Counted from the stretch's first letter, positions 24,327 through 37,689 are shown. The stretch is 64,000 nucleotides of DNA from Epiperipatus broadwayi (GCA_028023455.1 JAQFVV010000043.1:2975483-3039482); one strand, 5' to 3'. The notes: generated from the sequence alone by a model not told the origin. Numbers and translations are program-made.

Positions 24327-25003
24327 TTATTATATCTTAATATGATAATCTTAAATCATGCTATCACATTTCCAACATTAAGCTGTAACAACAAATAGAA
24401 AACTAAATTAAATGGCTGAGCGCTTTCAAGAAGATGTACTTCTCATATTCATAGCCAGTTATGATTATTTCTTTGAAATCATTATATAAACAAATACCAT
24501 ATGCAAATTCTATGCAAATGAGTCACTAAGACCATCTTTTAGATATAGCAAAACATGCATCCTTACAATTAATGGTGAAAGAGTCCTCTGCTATAAAGTA
24601 AGTTTCTTTTATCTTTCGCTTAATATCATGCCTCTCAGTACACACTAATTTTGCAGATGCAGGTTCGAACACATGTCCTGACATTTTTTGATGTTGTGCA
24701 AAAATTGAAGTGCATTCTGGATCCGTATGTGCCTTATTGTATCTATACTTGTGTTGTGATAGCTATGGTGGCTCTTGTTTCACCATAGTATGATGCTTTG
24801 CATCCATTATGATTTCAAAGAAAAAATCATAAATGGCTATGAATATGAGAAGTACATCTTCTTGAAAGCGCTCAGCCATTTAATTTAGTTTTCTATTTGT
24901 TGTTACAGCTTTACGTTGGAAGTGTGATAGCACAATTTAAGATTATCATATTGAAGACAAACGTAAAGTATAAATCTACAGGTTATTACTTATTATATCT
25001 TAA
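24327..25003. mobile_element. Foldback insertion with 144-bp arms and 14-bp TSD
   Basis: The arms at 24339-24482 and 24809-24952 are near-perfect reverse complements (both contain GGCTGAGCGCTTTCAAGAAG in one orientation). They are separated by a 326-base spacer with no recognised domain. The insertion is bounded by an exact 14-base duplication, TTATTATATCTTAA, at 24327-24340 and 24990-25003. Between the right arm and the right duplication there are about 37 unpaired bases, so the element is asymmetric. The layout matches the insertions at 52310 and 57315. Confidence 0.85.
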
Positions 25004-25720
25004 GTAATGAATTAATAGAGGATATTTAAATGCACTCATAGGTCTGCAATGCATTAATTTTGTAATTAATTATATTTGTTTACATTATACTTTTACATAT
25101 ACTTTCTTGAAGTGATACAGATAAAAATAAATTTTTGAAATAAATATTTTAGTCAGACACTGAACTTTACGTTAAAAGGATTAAAATAAGTATTAAAAAA
25201 AATAGCAGAAAACTTCTGACATTCTTTTACTGTTCTTTTTTGGTTGTTGTTAATTTATTTGCATAAGTATAGACTCATTAAACTGGTTAATCTCATTATT
25301 GATGATTTAAATTAATATTCAAAATAATAGCTCATCTTCAATGTGATTAATCTGAAACTGTATATTTCATTTTTGTCATACAATAGCTATGAACTAAAAT
25401 TTGTTTGCATTCCATCTTTCTCGATAATGTAAATCTGTGAATTACTTCTAGAAATACAATTTTGAAGTGAGTTAATCTAGCCTAACATTTTAATCTGTAT
25501 GGAAAATGCTTTAAGAATGTAAAGTAATCTCGGGTTATTGAAAGAATTTGATAACGATTACAGAGAAAATAGTTTTATATAATATATCCTGGCTTTCCTT
25601 CTTCTAGACACATTCAGTAAAAGAGCACCCCTCTAGAGAATTATATATATATATGTACTTTAGATATTTAAAATTTTTATGCCTATTTTTAAAATTCCCT
25701 GCAGCCATATATTTAATTCT
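25004..25720. other. Unassigned AT-rich DNA
   Basis: No gene or repeat was recognised. Confidence 0.5.
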
Positions 25721-25739
25721 TTTATTTTTTAAATTCTTT

Positions 25740-25930
25740 TTGTTTTTGAGACTAACGTCAGTCTCTTTTTATCCTACAGGTTCGAGATGTGGTGCTCTCC
25801 CATCTACCTCGCTATACTTACGGAGGGCTGGTGAACTAGAGGGGTAGCAGTCCTGGGGCCCTTAGCTGTAGACAAGTCTCAAATTTGGGATGTAGTAAGG
25901 CACATCTACCCACATTTTATGAAATAAGCA
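25740..25930. repeat. GC-richer unidentified repeat-like patch
   Basis: The stretch has a hairpin, GAGACTAACGTCAGTCTC, at about 25747, then a GC-richer block (about 25780-25860) containing CTACCTCGCTATACTTACGG and GGGGTAGCAGTCCTGGGGCC, ending near AAGTCTCAAATTTGGGATG. Its composition contrasts sharply with its flanks, suggesting a transposed segment. The family is not recognised. Confidence 0.4.
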
Positions 25931-27920
25931 TGCTTGCTATCTTTTTTTTTCTCTCTAGCATTATTAATGAATGCTCAAGTAATGTGCTTATAAATAGATT
26001 TTTTTTTTTACAAAATGTTATGATGTAAATGGCACTCTTTCTTTCCTTAGTGATAAATGCCAGAAAAAGGAAGGCAAATTTTATTCAAATTTTTTATTTG
26101 CAAGTTGTTCTCTTTAATTATTCCTAATGAATATTAAGACTATTTATATATTGGAATGTATTTATTCATGGTATGAATTTTACTTAAGTGCACATTGCAT
26201 ACATCTGTAAGTATAAACACATATTTGAATGTGAATGTATATTTGAATATGTATGTATATAATTTCCTATCCTGATAAAGGAATCAAATGCTGTTAAATA
26301 ACATCTTAGTACTCATTTATTCACTAGACTGCTGAACCAGTCCTAGATATAACAAATCTAGTAAGTCATTCAAATAAGGATGAAACCTGTCACAATTCAT
26401 ATACAAACACAATCTCATTTATATATATTGTAATTCTAACTTTCAGGGAAGAATTCATTTCTAATCATTTTTATTTTTGTGCAAGTGACGAATTTTAAGT
26501 CATATTTGTATTATAATAAATACAGAATCATTTTCAATATTATGACTTAAAATTTTTCACTTATATGGGCTTGAAAATGAGTTATAAATTTATTCTCCTA
26601 TGAATGCTAGAACTGTATATAAATAAGGCTGTTTTCATCTGAATTACGATGGGTTTTCTTATTTGTCAATTCTTACTTATGTATAATCTAGAATTAGAAC
26701 AGTCTGACAAGTAAAAAGATGCTGAGATGTTTGTTAACAGTGTTTGATTCATTAGTGAAGATTAGAAATTATGTATAATGTGAAAAAGATGTATTTATTG
26801 TATTATATGTACACACACATGCACGCACACGCACATTATTTCAATAGTAATAGGCATTTAAAACATGTAATGCTGGTCTAGCAGTGCTTCCCCAATAATA
26901 AATTTAAGCTCTATTTTATGAGTCAATGTAAATGATAAAATCTTAATTAATTTAAAGTTTTAAGAAAGTATTTTGTGAATTTGTATATTTGCTTTGAATT
27001 TAAATAATAATTTTTTTTTAAAGATATCAGAATAATTTGTTAAATAATATTTTCATTTACATTAATTAGGTATTTGTAATATGGTATTTAAATTATTGAA
27101 AAAGTTTTTAAGTTTACAGTTGAGAAAGCAATACTGGCATAAAGCTAGTCTTTGTTTTTTTCCCCAAATTATATACAGTATATATTTTCCAATTTTAATG
27201 TCATATTCCTCTAGTGCCTAATTTATTTCTTATGTATTCAATGGCTTTTCTAGATAATTTATCAACCGCTATCTTCATTAATAAAAATCATACTCAAATT
27301 TATTATGATATTAACTGTTGGATTGCATTAGTTTCATTATATAGTATTTATTGATGAAGAAATAGAACTTTCAGATCATTTCTATGATTTAAACATTTAG
27401 CAAAAATTATGACAGTTTTTTTATTATCAACCATATATTTTCAGTTATTTTTAATACAAAATTGTATGCAATTATAAATTATACTAATAATTACAAAAAC
27501 TAATACCTTATATGTATAAACATCAACTATAAGTAAAATTAATATGAGACAATTTAACTTTTAAATCAAATTATTCATAACTTCAAAGCAGTTTTCATTA
27601 ATCACAGAAATTTTTTTCAATGTGTTTATTAAATTTTATTGAAAATTTAAAATGTTTATTATCAACTTTATTTAAAATTAATGTATTACATAATTTTGTA
27701 AAGATGTAATGGACAGTTTAATGTTTGAAATTTGACCATTTGAAAGGATATATATTTATATATTGATTATATCAAAAGCACAAAAAATATATTCCAAGAT
27801 TATTTAAATTTATTTATTTTTTATCAGACGAAATATATTTTTATATTTTTATTTCCTTAAAAATTTTATTTAATAAAAACATTTGCAATTAGAAGTGTAT
27901 GCTATATTCATAAAGGATAT
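25931..27920. other. Unassigned AT-rich DNA with a small inverted repeat
   Basis: The only structure noted is a short inverted repeat at about 26482-26563 (AAGTGACGAATTTTAAGTCA with TGACTTAAAATTTTTCACTT) and a CA-rich patch near 26811-26834. No gene was recognised. Confidence 0.5.
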
Positions 27921-28253
27921 TTACCATCATCATCATTGTCAACCATTATCAATCCACTGCAGGGTGAGGGTCTCTCCAAGTTCAATCTATCTTCTCTAAT
28001 ATCTAGCCTTTCTTCTCCACATCACCCCTCGCACACTTTATGATTTCATCCATCCATCTCATATGTGGTCTCTTTCTGGGTCTTTGAAAGCTCTTGGAAT
28101 TCAGTTTAAGATTTCAACTGTCCATTTATTATCATCTCTTCTAGATATATGTCCATCCCAAACAATGTCAGTAATACCTGTTTGTTCTCTTACCCAGATA
28201 TTCAATCTCTTCTTGTTACTCCTAACATGCATATACTTATTTGAGTTGTTTAA

Positions 28254-28583
28254 AGTCTCTGTATTACTCTTCTGTTAAGTGTCTAAGTTTCAGATCCATA
28301 AAATAAGAACTGGGAAAACACATCTACTAAAAACATTCCTTTTCAAACACATAGACATATTTCCTTTTAATATTAAGTTATTTCTACCAAGAGCATTCCA
28401 ACCAAGTTTAATTGTAGTCTGAAGTCTCTGTATTGCTTTTCTATTAAGTGTCCAAGTTTCAGATCCATAAGTGAAAACTGGTAAAACACATTTATTAAAA
28501 ACTTTCCTTTTCAAATACATAGGCATATTTCCTTTCAATAGTAAGTTATTTCTGCCAAAAGCACTCCAATCAAGTTTAATTCT
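28254..28583 (-). repeat. 168-bp direct duplication inside the RTE ORF2
   Basis: Two consecutive copies of the same ORF2 segment, period about 168-169 bases (units from 28254 and 28423), encode GRNNLLLKGNMPMYLKRKVF and then GRNNLILKGNMSMCLKRNVF within one open frame at 28290-28688. Intact relatives, such as the copy at 22180-22330, have this segment once. Confidence 0.85.
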
Positions 28584-30053
28584 ATGATTAATTTCATCCG
28601 TTATGTTTCCATATATAGTAATAATCTGACCAAGGTATTTGTAGTTGTTATCCTCTTCTAACTCATCAGTATCAGTCTTTATTTTCATCTTTTGAGCAAA
28701 TCATTTGAATATTACTTTATTCTTTTTAACGTTTACCTTTAGTCCAACTTTATTACTTTCATCTGATAATTCTTGCAACATTTCCCGAAGCTCTGAAGTT
28801 TTATTTGCAGAAACAACTACACCATTTGCAAAATCTAAATGACTTAAATAATCTCCATTTGTTTTACTTTCTTAGCTTCCTATTTTAATCCACAAAATAC
28901 TTTTTGCAGCACTGCTGTAAAACATTTTGAAGCTATGGAATCACCCTGTCTTATACCTCATCTCAATGTTAACCTTCCTAGTATCATTATGTAATCTCAG
29001 TTGCTGTAGCACTTTTATAACTATTCTTCAGAATATAACTATATCCTTGGTCTATAGCTTGATAATCCAATGCTTTAATCAATGAAAATATGCTTATAAA
29101 ATCAAATACCTTTTCATAATCTACAAATCCAAAGCATAATGGCAACTCATATTCATTGGTCATTTCTATAACTTCTCTCAATACTTTGATATAATCTACT
29201 GTACTAAAACTACTTTTAAATCCAGCTTGTTCTTTTGGTTGGTTGAAATCCAAAGTTCTCTGTAGATGATTTGTAATAATTTTGGTAAAATTTTTGTATT
29301 TTTAATATCTTTATCATCTTTTTAAAATATTAATATTAATACATATTTTTCTAATCATTTGGTACATCTTTATCATTTATACATTTGGTATATAACTTTG
29401 CCAAAAAATTTTCTATTTCTTCACCTGCTTCTTTTAATATATCGATTATAATTCCATCATTTCCTGGAGCTTTTTTCTTCTTCATAAATTTAATTGTATG
29501 TCTCACTTCTTCATTTAAAATCCTGGGCAATTTACAAGATATAATAGTTGTATGTTCTTTATTACTATATAATTCTTGATATAACTCTTCTACTCATTTC
29601 ATGATGTCATCTCTCTTTTTAGTAATAGTTCCATCTTTTTTTCTTATTGCAGGTATAACTTTCCTACCAATACTAAAATGTTGTTTTACACTCTTGAGAC
29701 TTTTATTCTCTCTATAGCTTTTCTTGCTAGTTCACAATTATATTTTCTTATATTATTAACTTTTTCACTTCAGTTTACAAAATTTGAGATAATCAATCCT
29801 TCTTAATGCATCATTTTTATATATCTTCATATTTTTTTCTTTTCTTTGTAAATTCTCTACTCTCAATAGAAATTTTATTGGTCAATTGCTACTTTTTTCT
29901 ACCAGCTATCTTTGTTGCAGTTTTTAAAAGTGTATCAGTTATTTTCTTATTAATTTCATTCAATTCTGAATCATGTTCAAAATTGCTAATATTTGAAAAT
30001 GATTTGCAAGTTTTAATTTAAATTCATTACAATATTTCTGAAAATTAGAAATA

Positions 30054-30766
30054 TCAACTATGAATATTATTTTTCTTAATAATGTTTGTCTCTCTAGTAT
30101 TTTTGCAACTCACTAATAAATGATCACTTCTTGTGTTGAATTTATTAAGAACATCACAATCTTGAAATATGTGCTTTCTTTTAGTCAAAATATAATCCAA
30201 TTTTGCTGTACCTTCATTTGGATACTTCCATGTCCATTTCTTTTTAACATTTTTCTGGCAACTGAATAAGTCTATGCCTTCTCTCATTTCTATTACCATG
30301 ACCAAATTTATCTACAGCACTTTCATCTTTCAATTGTTTACCAATTCTAGCATTAAACTTTTCCATAATCAAAAGTCTTTTGTATATTTATATAAAAAAC
30401 CTCTACTACTTCATTACTATGAGAACTTGTTGGAGCATAAACTTGAATTATCTGAATTTGGTATCTGCTATTAAGTTGAATAACTATTTTTGCCACTCTG
30501 TCTGATATACCATCAATCTCCACAATGTTGTTCTTCCATTTTTTATTTATAATAAATCCTACTCCATTTGTACTTCCAATATTTGTGCCTTGTAATAGAA
30601 AACATGTCCTGTTTTTAAATTGTCTTGTCACCTTTTTTTCTAACTTCACAAAACCCATTATCGCATTTAGCATGATTCTTCTGCCGTTGTAAATACTTAA
30701 ATAAATAGTTGTCATCAAATAGCAGTCTGGTTCTGCAATCAGGAGATTCTTAGCACTTTCTGCCAT
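30054..30766 (-). pseudogene. RTE endonuclease domain (APE-like), two broken frames
   Basis: The frame at 30353-30766 holds the middle of the APE-like endonuclease (GTNIGSTNGVGFIINKKW, then SDRVAKIVIQL, then YQIQIIQVYAPTSSHSNE). After a break near 30350 the frame at 30054-30305 holds the C-terminal part (KKKWTWKYPNEGTAKLDYIL, then FNTRSDHLLVS). APE-type nucleases nick the target to prime reverse transcription. The N-terminal metal-binding segment normally starting with a G-T-W-N-V-R-type motif is absent. Confidence 0.85.
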
Positions 30767-30830
30767 CAGCCACCAACCACTGCCTTGGCTGGTGATGTTA
30801 CAGCCTCTTGGGAATAAGGGCCATGATTTA

Positions 30831-33355
30831 TTTTATCTATTATGATTGTAAATCTCTATTAGAAAAAATATTTTTCATTCACACACACATTCATTCTGCC
30901 TTTAAAAAAATTCATCTGATATTTCAGTTAAGAGTTGTCAGGTAACTGAGAAAGACTATCTTAAACTCCGAGATAAAAAGCCAATAAATTCAAACGCTGG
31001 CTAATGCATATTGTTTGAGCAGCTCATCCATGCTCATATACTATATGAATAACCATACAATAATAACAGCTGCAACAACAAGAACGTATGGGTGGACATT
31101 TAGGAATTTGCCATGCTCATTTCTTTTAAGGCATCCAAGAGGAATCAGAGGATCTCCTTTCAGTAAACAGCAAACTCATTTCTGCAGCCACAGATATTAT
31201 TTCAGTAGATGACCCAATATATATCTATATGTAATAATTTTTTTAATTAAAAGCAGAAATAAAATTATAAATTAAATAGGAAACATAATTTGATAGATGT
31301 CAAAATAATAAATAGAAAATATCTATTAAGTTTTTAAAAAAATAAATATGTGTTATAATAAAGATATTAAGAATTATATTACCCAAAAAATATCATAAAT
31401 AAACATGTTGGAGAAATAAACTATTCACTTAAGCTAAAACAAAATTTTTATGCACATTAAAGAAATGAGTCATAAATTTGAAGATGAAAATATAAAGATA
31501 CTATTGTAGTAATAATAAAGGAGAAAGATTACAAAAGCATTAAGTTAGTAGATTTTATGTATATATAAATAGAGGAAAGCAGTCAATACTTAAAGAATAC
31601 TGATATCAATAACAATCAGCAATCTCAATTTGTTGTCAAGGCAACTTTCTTTAAATAATAAAGGTGGAAGTTCTTCTTTATATATGGTCTAATGTGTTTA
31701 TATAGACACTAAAGATTGCAACTTGACTACAAAGAATGAAGTTATTAATTCAAAGAAGTTTAAACAAACCTCATTAAACAGGTAAACATAACTTGCTCTG
31801 AAAGCAGACTAACAAATAGTCAATTATAACTTTCAAATTGCACTCCAACTATGTATTACTTGATAATTAAACTAATAGTAATAATATATCTATGAATAGT
31901 TATTGATAAAAAATAGATTAATAAAATATAAATTAAGGAAGTAAAATATTTAATATATGATAAAAGTAAAATACTAATAACTAGAAAATGAAAATAAAAT
32001 GTAGTGAAGCTGTGATTTCTGATATATTTTCTTCCAAACCCTGTTTGCATACAGTGTATAATATGGATAATAACTCACTTTTTTTTTTTTGACATGGAGT
32101 GTCTTTGTCAAAACTGAGAGGGAGTTAGCAAAATCTATTGCCATTTCCACCTGCATGTGGAGGTAATTAAATTGGGTTTTGATTTTAGTAAATTTGCATG
32201 TTTGCATTACAATAGCTGGCTTAGCAGATTAATAAATTTATTTTTTGCTTATTTTGTCTCATCTTAATTATTATTTACTTGCTTATTTGTATATTACATA
32301 TTGCCTACAGTATTAATTTTTCTAATTTTATATATATTTACTGTATATGTTCATTCATTCATAATCGCTCAAGAAATATAAATAATACGCTTACTATACC
32401 GATCATTATTATTATTTTTTAAATAAAATGAACCATAAAATATCATTGACCTTCTATAGTCATAAATCTATTAGAAAAATTCCAGTTTCATCATAATTAA
32501 ACATGCTCTGGATAATATCCTCCTTTTTTCCCTAACTTTGTTCCCCTAATGGAAATGTAAAAGCAATGTTGTCTGCAGACATGACCTCTCTAGTTGTTTT
32601 TAAATCTATATTGACTTCTTACCCATTTGAAATTATCAATTTTGCTAGTAGATCTGCAACTTTTGTTTTATTATTTAAAAAAGAGACTTATGAATTTTTT
32701 TGAATTTTATAAAACTTCTAATTTTAAACTTGGGAAACATTTTATTACATGAAGTACAGTATCATATGAAACTTCTGAAAGTAAAAAAGAACAAAAAAAA
32801 AAAACAAATGCTTTCACCATGACACAAAAAACATCAAGAAACATGAATGTGTATATCTAAATTATAACATTTAAAATTTTGAAGTGAGGAAGCGCCAAAA
32901 CAAAAAAAAAAATGGCCAATGCCATTTCATAAAACTTATTAAATTTATGAATTTTAATATTTGTATTTTTTTTAAATTTACATTTGTTTTTTGGGTAGTA
33001 TATAATTGAAGTAGTGTATATTGATACAGGATATAGTATGATTGATTACATTGTATTAAATTTCATTTAACAACAATTAGATAATTTTTGTATATGTGTT
33101 GTTGTTTTTTTATTAAAAGATTAAAATATGTTTACATAAAATATGTATAAAAAGTGTAATAGATAAAAGAAAATTTAAATATTTTTTGTATGTCATTTTC
33201 AATTATTGAGAAATAATTAATAAAACATTTAATTATTCAAGAAATTAAAGTTATAATGTAGACAATATAGTTTGTCATGCTATCTATCATTAAAATATTT
33301 ATTATAGATGTAATATTTTTCAAAAAAGTAATAATATTTAATATTCCAATATTAT
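30831..33355. other. Unassigned AT-rich DNA
   Basis: No domain was recognised. Short frames at 31015-31212, 31856-32050 and 31974-32207 have no family hallmarks and are compositional in appearance. Confidence 0.5.
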
Positions 33356-33360
33356 AATAT

Positions 33361-33502
33361 TAATTATTATTCTTTATTCACTTTTTTACAATGCATTATA
33401 CACTTGTTTTTCTTATTTTTATTGTCGGGGCAATCAAAACCGTTATGATAGTAAAGTAAGTGTATAATGCATTATAAGAAAGTGAATAAAGAATAGTGAT
33501 TA
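33361..33502. repeat. Hairpin repeat, 45-bp arms
   Basis: The arms at 33361-33405 and 33458-33502 are near-perfect reverse complements (AATGCATTATACACTT and its complement), with about a 52-base loop. It lies just before sequence resembling the foldback family at 45.6 kb. Confidence 0.8.
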
Positions 33503-33599
33503 ATATTAATATGGGATAAATTGGGCAGTGCAATAAAGAAAAAATAAAATTGTAATATTTGATATTATAATGTAAATTTAGAAGATATAAAGAGATAGG

Positions 33600-33705
33600 T
33601 CGCTTATTAAAGAAGACTGCTGAACAGTCAAAAGTATCAACTATTGTGAAAATGTGATATAATAAAGTATTGCATTGTGTAGAGTGCATACAAGAAGTGA
33701 TGTCA
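33600..33705 (+). repeat. Relative of the 45.6 kb hammerhead-like foldback arm
   Basis: GAAGACTGCTGAACAGTCAAAA, then AATAAAGTATTGCATT, then AGTGCATACAAGAAGTGATG parallel the right arm at 45651-45740 (GAAGACTGTTGGACAGTCAA, AATAAAGAAG, TTTGCATTGAAGTG, AAGAAGTGTT). Homology is likely, but the copy is diverged. Confidence 0.55.
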
Positions 33706-33725
33706 TTGTTTATTTATATTAATAG

Positions 33726-33860
33726 GCCCTTCAAAGTTTGGCGCAGTTAGAGCATCTGATTTGTTATTGGAAGTTCCCAGGATCGATTCTGGTGCTCGCA
33801 GTTTCGTTTTTCAAACTTCATATGGACTCTCCAGCAATAAAACCATTGGCCTTTTTTTAT
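33726..33860 (+). mobile_element. tRNA-derived SINE, 135 bp, with TSD
   Basis: This is the cleanest copy of the main SINE family. It has A-box-like TTTGGCGCAGTTAGAGCATC, B-box-like GGATCGATTCTGG, a linker ending CTCCAGCAATAAAACCATTG and a terminal T run. ATATTAATA at 33717-33725 and 33861-33869 flank it as a target-site duplication. The internal Pol III promoter boxes and the AATAAA-containing tail are shared with the copies near 11.0, 19.1 and 39.4 kb. Confidence 0.85.
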
Positions 33861-33869
33861 ATATTAATA

Positions 33870-35240
33870 ACATTAATATGAATGTAGTATTTAAAAAAAG
33901 CTAATTGTTAATATCTATCTTAAAACGTATACTACCAGATCTATCATGTTTTTTAATTAATTGATGTCTGGATATGTTTGAATGATTTTGTATCTAAATA
34001 TCATTACTGTAGTCACAATGTCATTTCTTGGCTGCCATCTTAATGACAATTCTCCCAAATGACCTATCATTTGATTGGTTTTTCAAACAAAATCAGAGAT
34101 AACATATTCATTATCGAAATGATAAAATCTTTCCATCTTACTAATTTTTCTTATTCTATCATCAATTTTTTTAAGCAATATATACTTTTCTAAAGTATTA
34201 AATCATCTCGCTTTTAACTGAAATGAAAATCCAGATTTAGTGTCATTAATTTTCCACTTGTTTTATTAATTTGAAGTCAATGGTAATAGAAATTCAGAAT
34301 AAACAATAGTTTGAATTATCCAGAAATTTATAAAATCAAGTCTTTGACACACTCACACACACAAAAGGGTTAATCAAAATTAAAAAATAATGATTTTTAT
34401 CTGTTTTTCTTTTTTATTTATAATAAACATTCTTACAATTTTTTTTTATTCTATACATAATTTTTTCTATTTCTTCCTATCTCTCTCCCCTTAAGTAATT
34501 TCATTTATTTCTCATTATGAAATTATTCATAAAACCACATTTATCATAATAAGTTTCTATTTTTTATCAAATTAAAAAATCTCCATTAACATTTATAAGT
34601 AGTATTTGGAAAAACTTTTTCTGATCTAGTAATGCAAGTATTTTTTCTTGAGAATGTTTCTGCATTTTTTCATTGTAACATTATTATGTAAATAAAAAAA
34701 GTGGTTTGAGCTTACTTAAAAACAAATCTGTCTTATTAGTATTGCAAATATATATTTTTTTGCAAAGCTTTAAAACCATTCTAGCTATTTATTGATTACA
34801 ACATACTTTAATTTTATCTTTACATTTTTTATATTGCTGTGAAGTGGCATGCATGTTTTTTTTTTTTGTTGTTATCAAATGCTGAGAATATTTGTAAATA
34901 AAATGGTAATGCACTTTGTTGTGACACCTGCTTTCTTTTTTGTCCTTATTTTGTAAATAACAAAAATATTTATATCTAAAGAGTTTTCCTTTAGATTTTC
35001 TTGAAGTTTTGGTTGATGCTTTTAGTACAATAAAGACTATGAAATTGGCTTGTTAAAGTGGAAGAATCACAAAGTTAAAACTTATTAAAAAATAAAAATC
35101 TGATAAAGATAACTGAATTAATTATATTAAAACAATACTAAGATAAATTAATATTGTCCACATAAGATTGTTTTTTAATTAAAGCAATAAAATAAAAATT
35201 CTTATATTGTTGCTTAACTAAATGGAATTAATTTTTAATT
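33870..35240. other. Unassigned AT-rich DNA
   Basis: No recognisable gene or element. It may include the decayed body of the PLE whose nuclease end starts near 35245, but no reverse-transcriptase motif could be read. Confidence 0.4.
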
Positions 35241-35244
35241 TGTC

Positions 35245-35875
35245 TTTGTTTGAAATATCATGTGAATGTGGATAGGATATATATCAGTGAAACCAACCAG
35301 GACATTGTAGAATGATTAAAAGAGCACCAAGTAGTGATTAAAGAGAAAAAAAGAACAGATGTTTCTAAAGTTAGCAGACTATCATGTACCAATGAATAAA
35401 TGTTTGATTGGGGAAAGATAAGAATATTGGGCAGAGAGGAAAAGGTTAAAAAAAAAATAGGTAAAAAGTTGCTCACACGATAATGGCAAATAAACCTTAA
35501 GTCAGCTAGTATAATAATTCATAATGTTTAGAAATCACACAGTAACTTTAACTTTAAGAAAAAAAAGGAAGAAATCAGGAGGATTCTCATACTGACTGAT
35601 ACCTTTGACATACAAACCTAACAGGTTAGTGTATCACTTTAAATTAAGCAGTCACAAATCTAGATCCCAAAATCGAAGCCCATGCTAATAATGTCACTGC
35701 TCTCCACAACATTTGAAGAAGAGAATAATAATATTATTCAAAATTTTGTATTATATATTAATCTGTATGCTATTATTATATACTTGATTGTATTTAAAAA
35801 GTTAAAATAAAGTGAATTTTTCTGAGGACATTTAACAATTAATTCTAGATGATGAAAATATCCCAACATACAATT
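35245..35875 (+). mobile_element. Penelope-like element: GIY-YIG nuclease and 3' region
   Basis: A nuclease remnant reads SCECG, then IYISETNQDIVE, a stop, LKEHQVVIKEKKRTDVSKVS, then MFDWGKIRILGREEKVKKK. This follows the PLE GIY-YIG order C-x-C-G, Y-I-x-E-T-x-R, L-K-E-H, then H-x-x-x-W and K-I-L-x-R-E. The 3' region from 35465 (GTTGCTCACACGATAATGGC) to about 35875 parallels 18920-19670 and, inverted, 37690-38000. Stops and frameshifts inactivate it. The open frame called on the opposite strand (35258-35476) is its shadow. Confidence 0.75.
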
Positions 35876-36623
35876 AATTTTTAATTTTTATGTATTTTTT
35901 ATTTTATTTTGGTAATATAAGTTTTAAAAAATTCTAATACAGTACTTATATTCATTTTTAAGCTCTAGCATTTGAATTGCACACTATGTTTAATGTTAAA
36001 TTTGCATTCTGAATGATAAAAACATTTTTAACTTTGAAATAATTACTTTATCATATTACTATGTATTTTATATATGTGTTTCAGGTTTAACAATCAAGGT
36101 AATAGGATATTAAAAGCAAATCATTACTATTTCTGATTATCATTGTTAATAGTTTGTCTATGCTTGCTACTTTTCATTTTATTAGCTCTCTTCAAAATCT
36201 AAAAGTTTTGTTCAATCCTTGCTAGGAAATAAATATTAATTAGTCAACAATTGTACATAAAAGTACTAAAATTTATTAGCAATCTTTGAATTTTAAAGGA
36301 TATTGTTTTGCATAAATATAATGTGACATTTGCTTCCTTTATTTTAAAATTGTTCATATATCGATAGCAATTCTGATTCTTAATAGATTTGCATGGTCAG
36401 TAATTCATCTAATGGCCACATTTTTTTTTATTAACTATCTATGAAGCCAATTTGCTTTATGATTATTTATAGCTGATTTTGTCTAGGCAACTATATAATC
36501 ATTTATTATTATTTGATGATAAGCATCATACAGTATCAATAAATTTAATGTTGTTTGGAGCTAGAGGAATTACGTATTATTTAGTTTTATTATATATATC
36601 TATAATAAAAATTAGTTTGTAAT

Positions 36624-36993
36624 AAATAAAATAAGGAAATGCTTTTATTCACATAAGTAGACTAAAAAATACAAAAATAATTTTTCTTCAGCTTTCACAA
36701 ATAGAAGAATAGGGTGGAGCAACTAATTCATGAGTCAGATTGCCAAAGAATCTTTTAAATATACTTGCAAATAACACCTACTTTTTGTATCATTGCCAAA
36801 ATCTAATCTTGTGAATTGTCTATTTGTCAGATAAATGTGGATATTATTTGCAGGTTTATTTAAATAATTTGTTGGGAATCTATGGGTTTGTGAATCAGTT
36901 GTTCTGTTCGTGCTTTTATTTGTGAAGTTGGAGAAAAATTATTTTTTACTTTTTAGTGCATTTATGTGAATAAAAGCATTTCTTAATTTATTT
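36624..36993. repeat. Foldback element, 370 bp, imperfect palindrome
   Basis: The left half from about 36624 (GAAATGCTTTTATTCACATA, then AAATAATTTTTCTTC, then TCACAAATAGAAG) is complementary to the right half ending about 36993 (CTTTTATTTGTGAAGTTGGA, AAAATTATTTTTTAC, TATGTGAATAAAAGCATTTC). Inner segments pair too, so nearly the whole unit folds on itself. No coding capacity. Confidence 0.8.
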
Positions 36994-37689
36994 TTTTTAA
37001 TATTTTTTTTCTTTCTACTTTTTAGTTATATATATATAAATGATGAAAATTAATTTTCAATGAAACTCTAAAACAATGTTTTGTTGTATATATGTATGCC
37101 AAGTTTTAATTAGATTGAAAATTGAAAAATGGGTGAAAATTGAGTTATAAGGTTTGAGCTAAGAAAACAAAGTTAAGAAAAAGCATATAATTAGTCATGT
37201 ATTTCAAATAGACATTACTCTTTATTGAAGACAATGTTCAAATCAACGGTAATAAATAAATAAATGAATAAATAAAAATTAGTAGAACATAATTTATTTC
37301 AGGGACAAAGATTCATATCCATTGCTATTTAATAAATTGTAGGATATATTGTATCTAATATTTTAAAGAAATGAAAATATATATATACTGATATAATTGA
37401 AAAACAAAGTAAAGCTATGGACACTTTTTTTTTTCTAAAAAACTTTCATTTTTGCTTACTGAATCAAAAAATGATTATAATGGAAATTAAAACATTAAAA
37501 CTTTTCTTTTCAATATTTCAACCCTTTATTATGGTCTTTTTTTAAGAGTTGAAATAAATACAAATATTAATATAATAATATGACTGAGAAAGAAAGGGGA
37601 GAGAATTCAGATATTATATTTTTAATTATATATTGGACTATTTTCATCACCTAGATTAAACGTTTTTAAAAAACACATATATTAGGAAT

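Larger units (their letters stand above)
27922..30830 (-). mobile_element. RTE-type LINE, longest copy (about 2.9 kb)
   Basis: Read on the minus strand from about 30830, the copy carries an APE-type endonuclease, a reverse transcriptase and the C-terminal domain, ending at the CATCATCATCATT complement of an ATG-repeat tail (27925-27938). The endonuclease shows GVGFIINKKW, VQLNSRYQIQIIQVYAPTSS and, near 30090, KFNTRSDHLLVS (the catalytic S-D-H). It is missing its N-terminal start. The RT shows KAPGNDGIIIDILKEAG near 29450, FNQPKEQAGFKSSFSTVDY and LCFGFVDYEKVFD (block A, aspartate kept). Several frameshifts and stops, and the internal duplication at 28254-28583, make it inactive. Confidence 0.9.

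Noticed and set aside
26670-26790. Possible RTE-like LTYG segment on the plus strand
   Set aside because: Only a few scattered residues agree and the frame is full of stops; not better than chance in AT-rich DNA.
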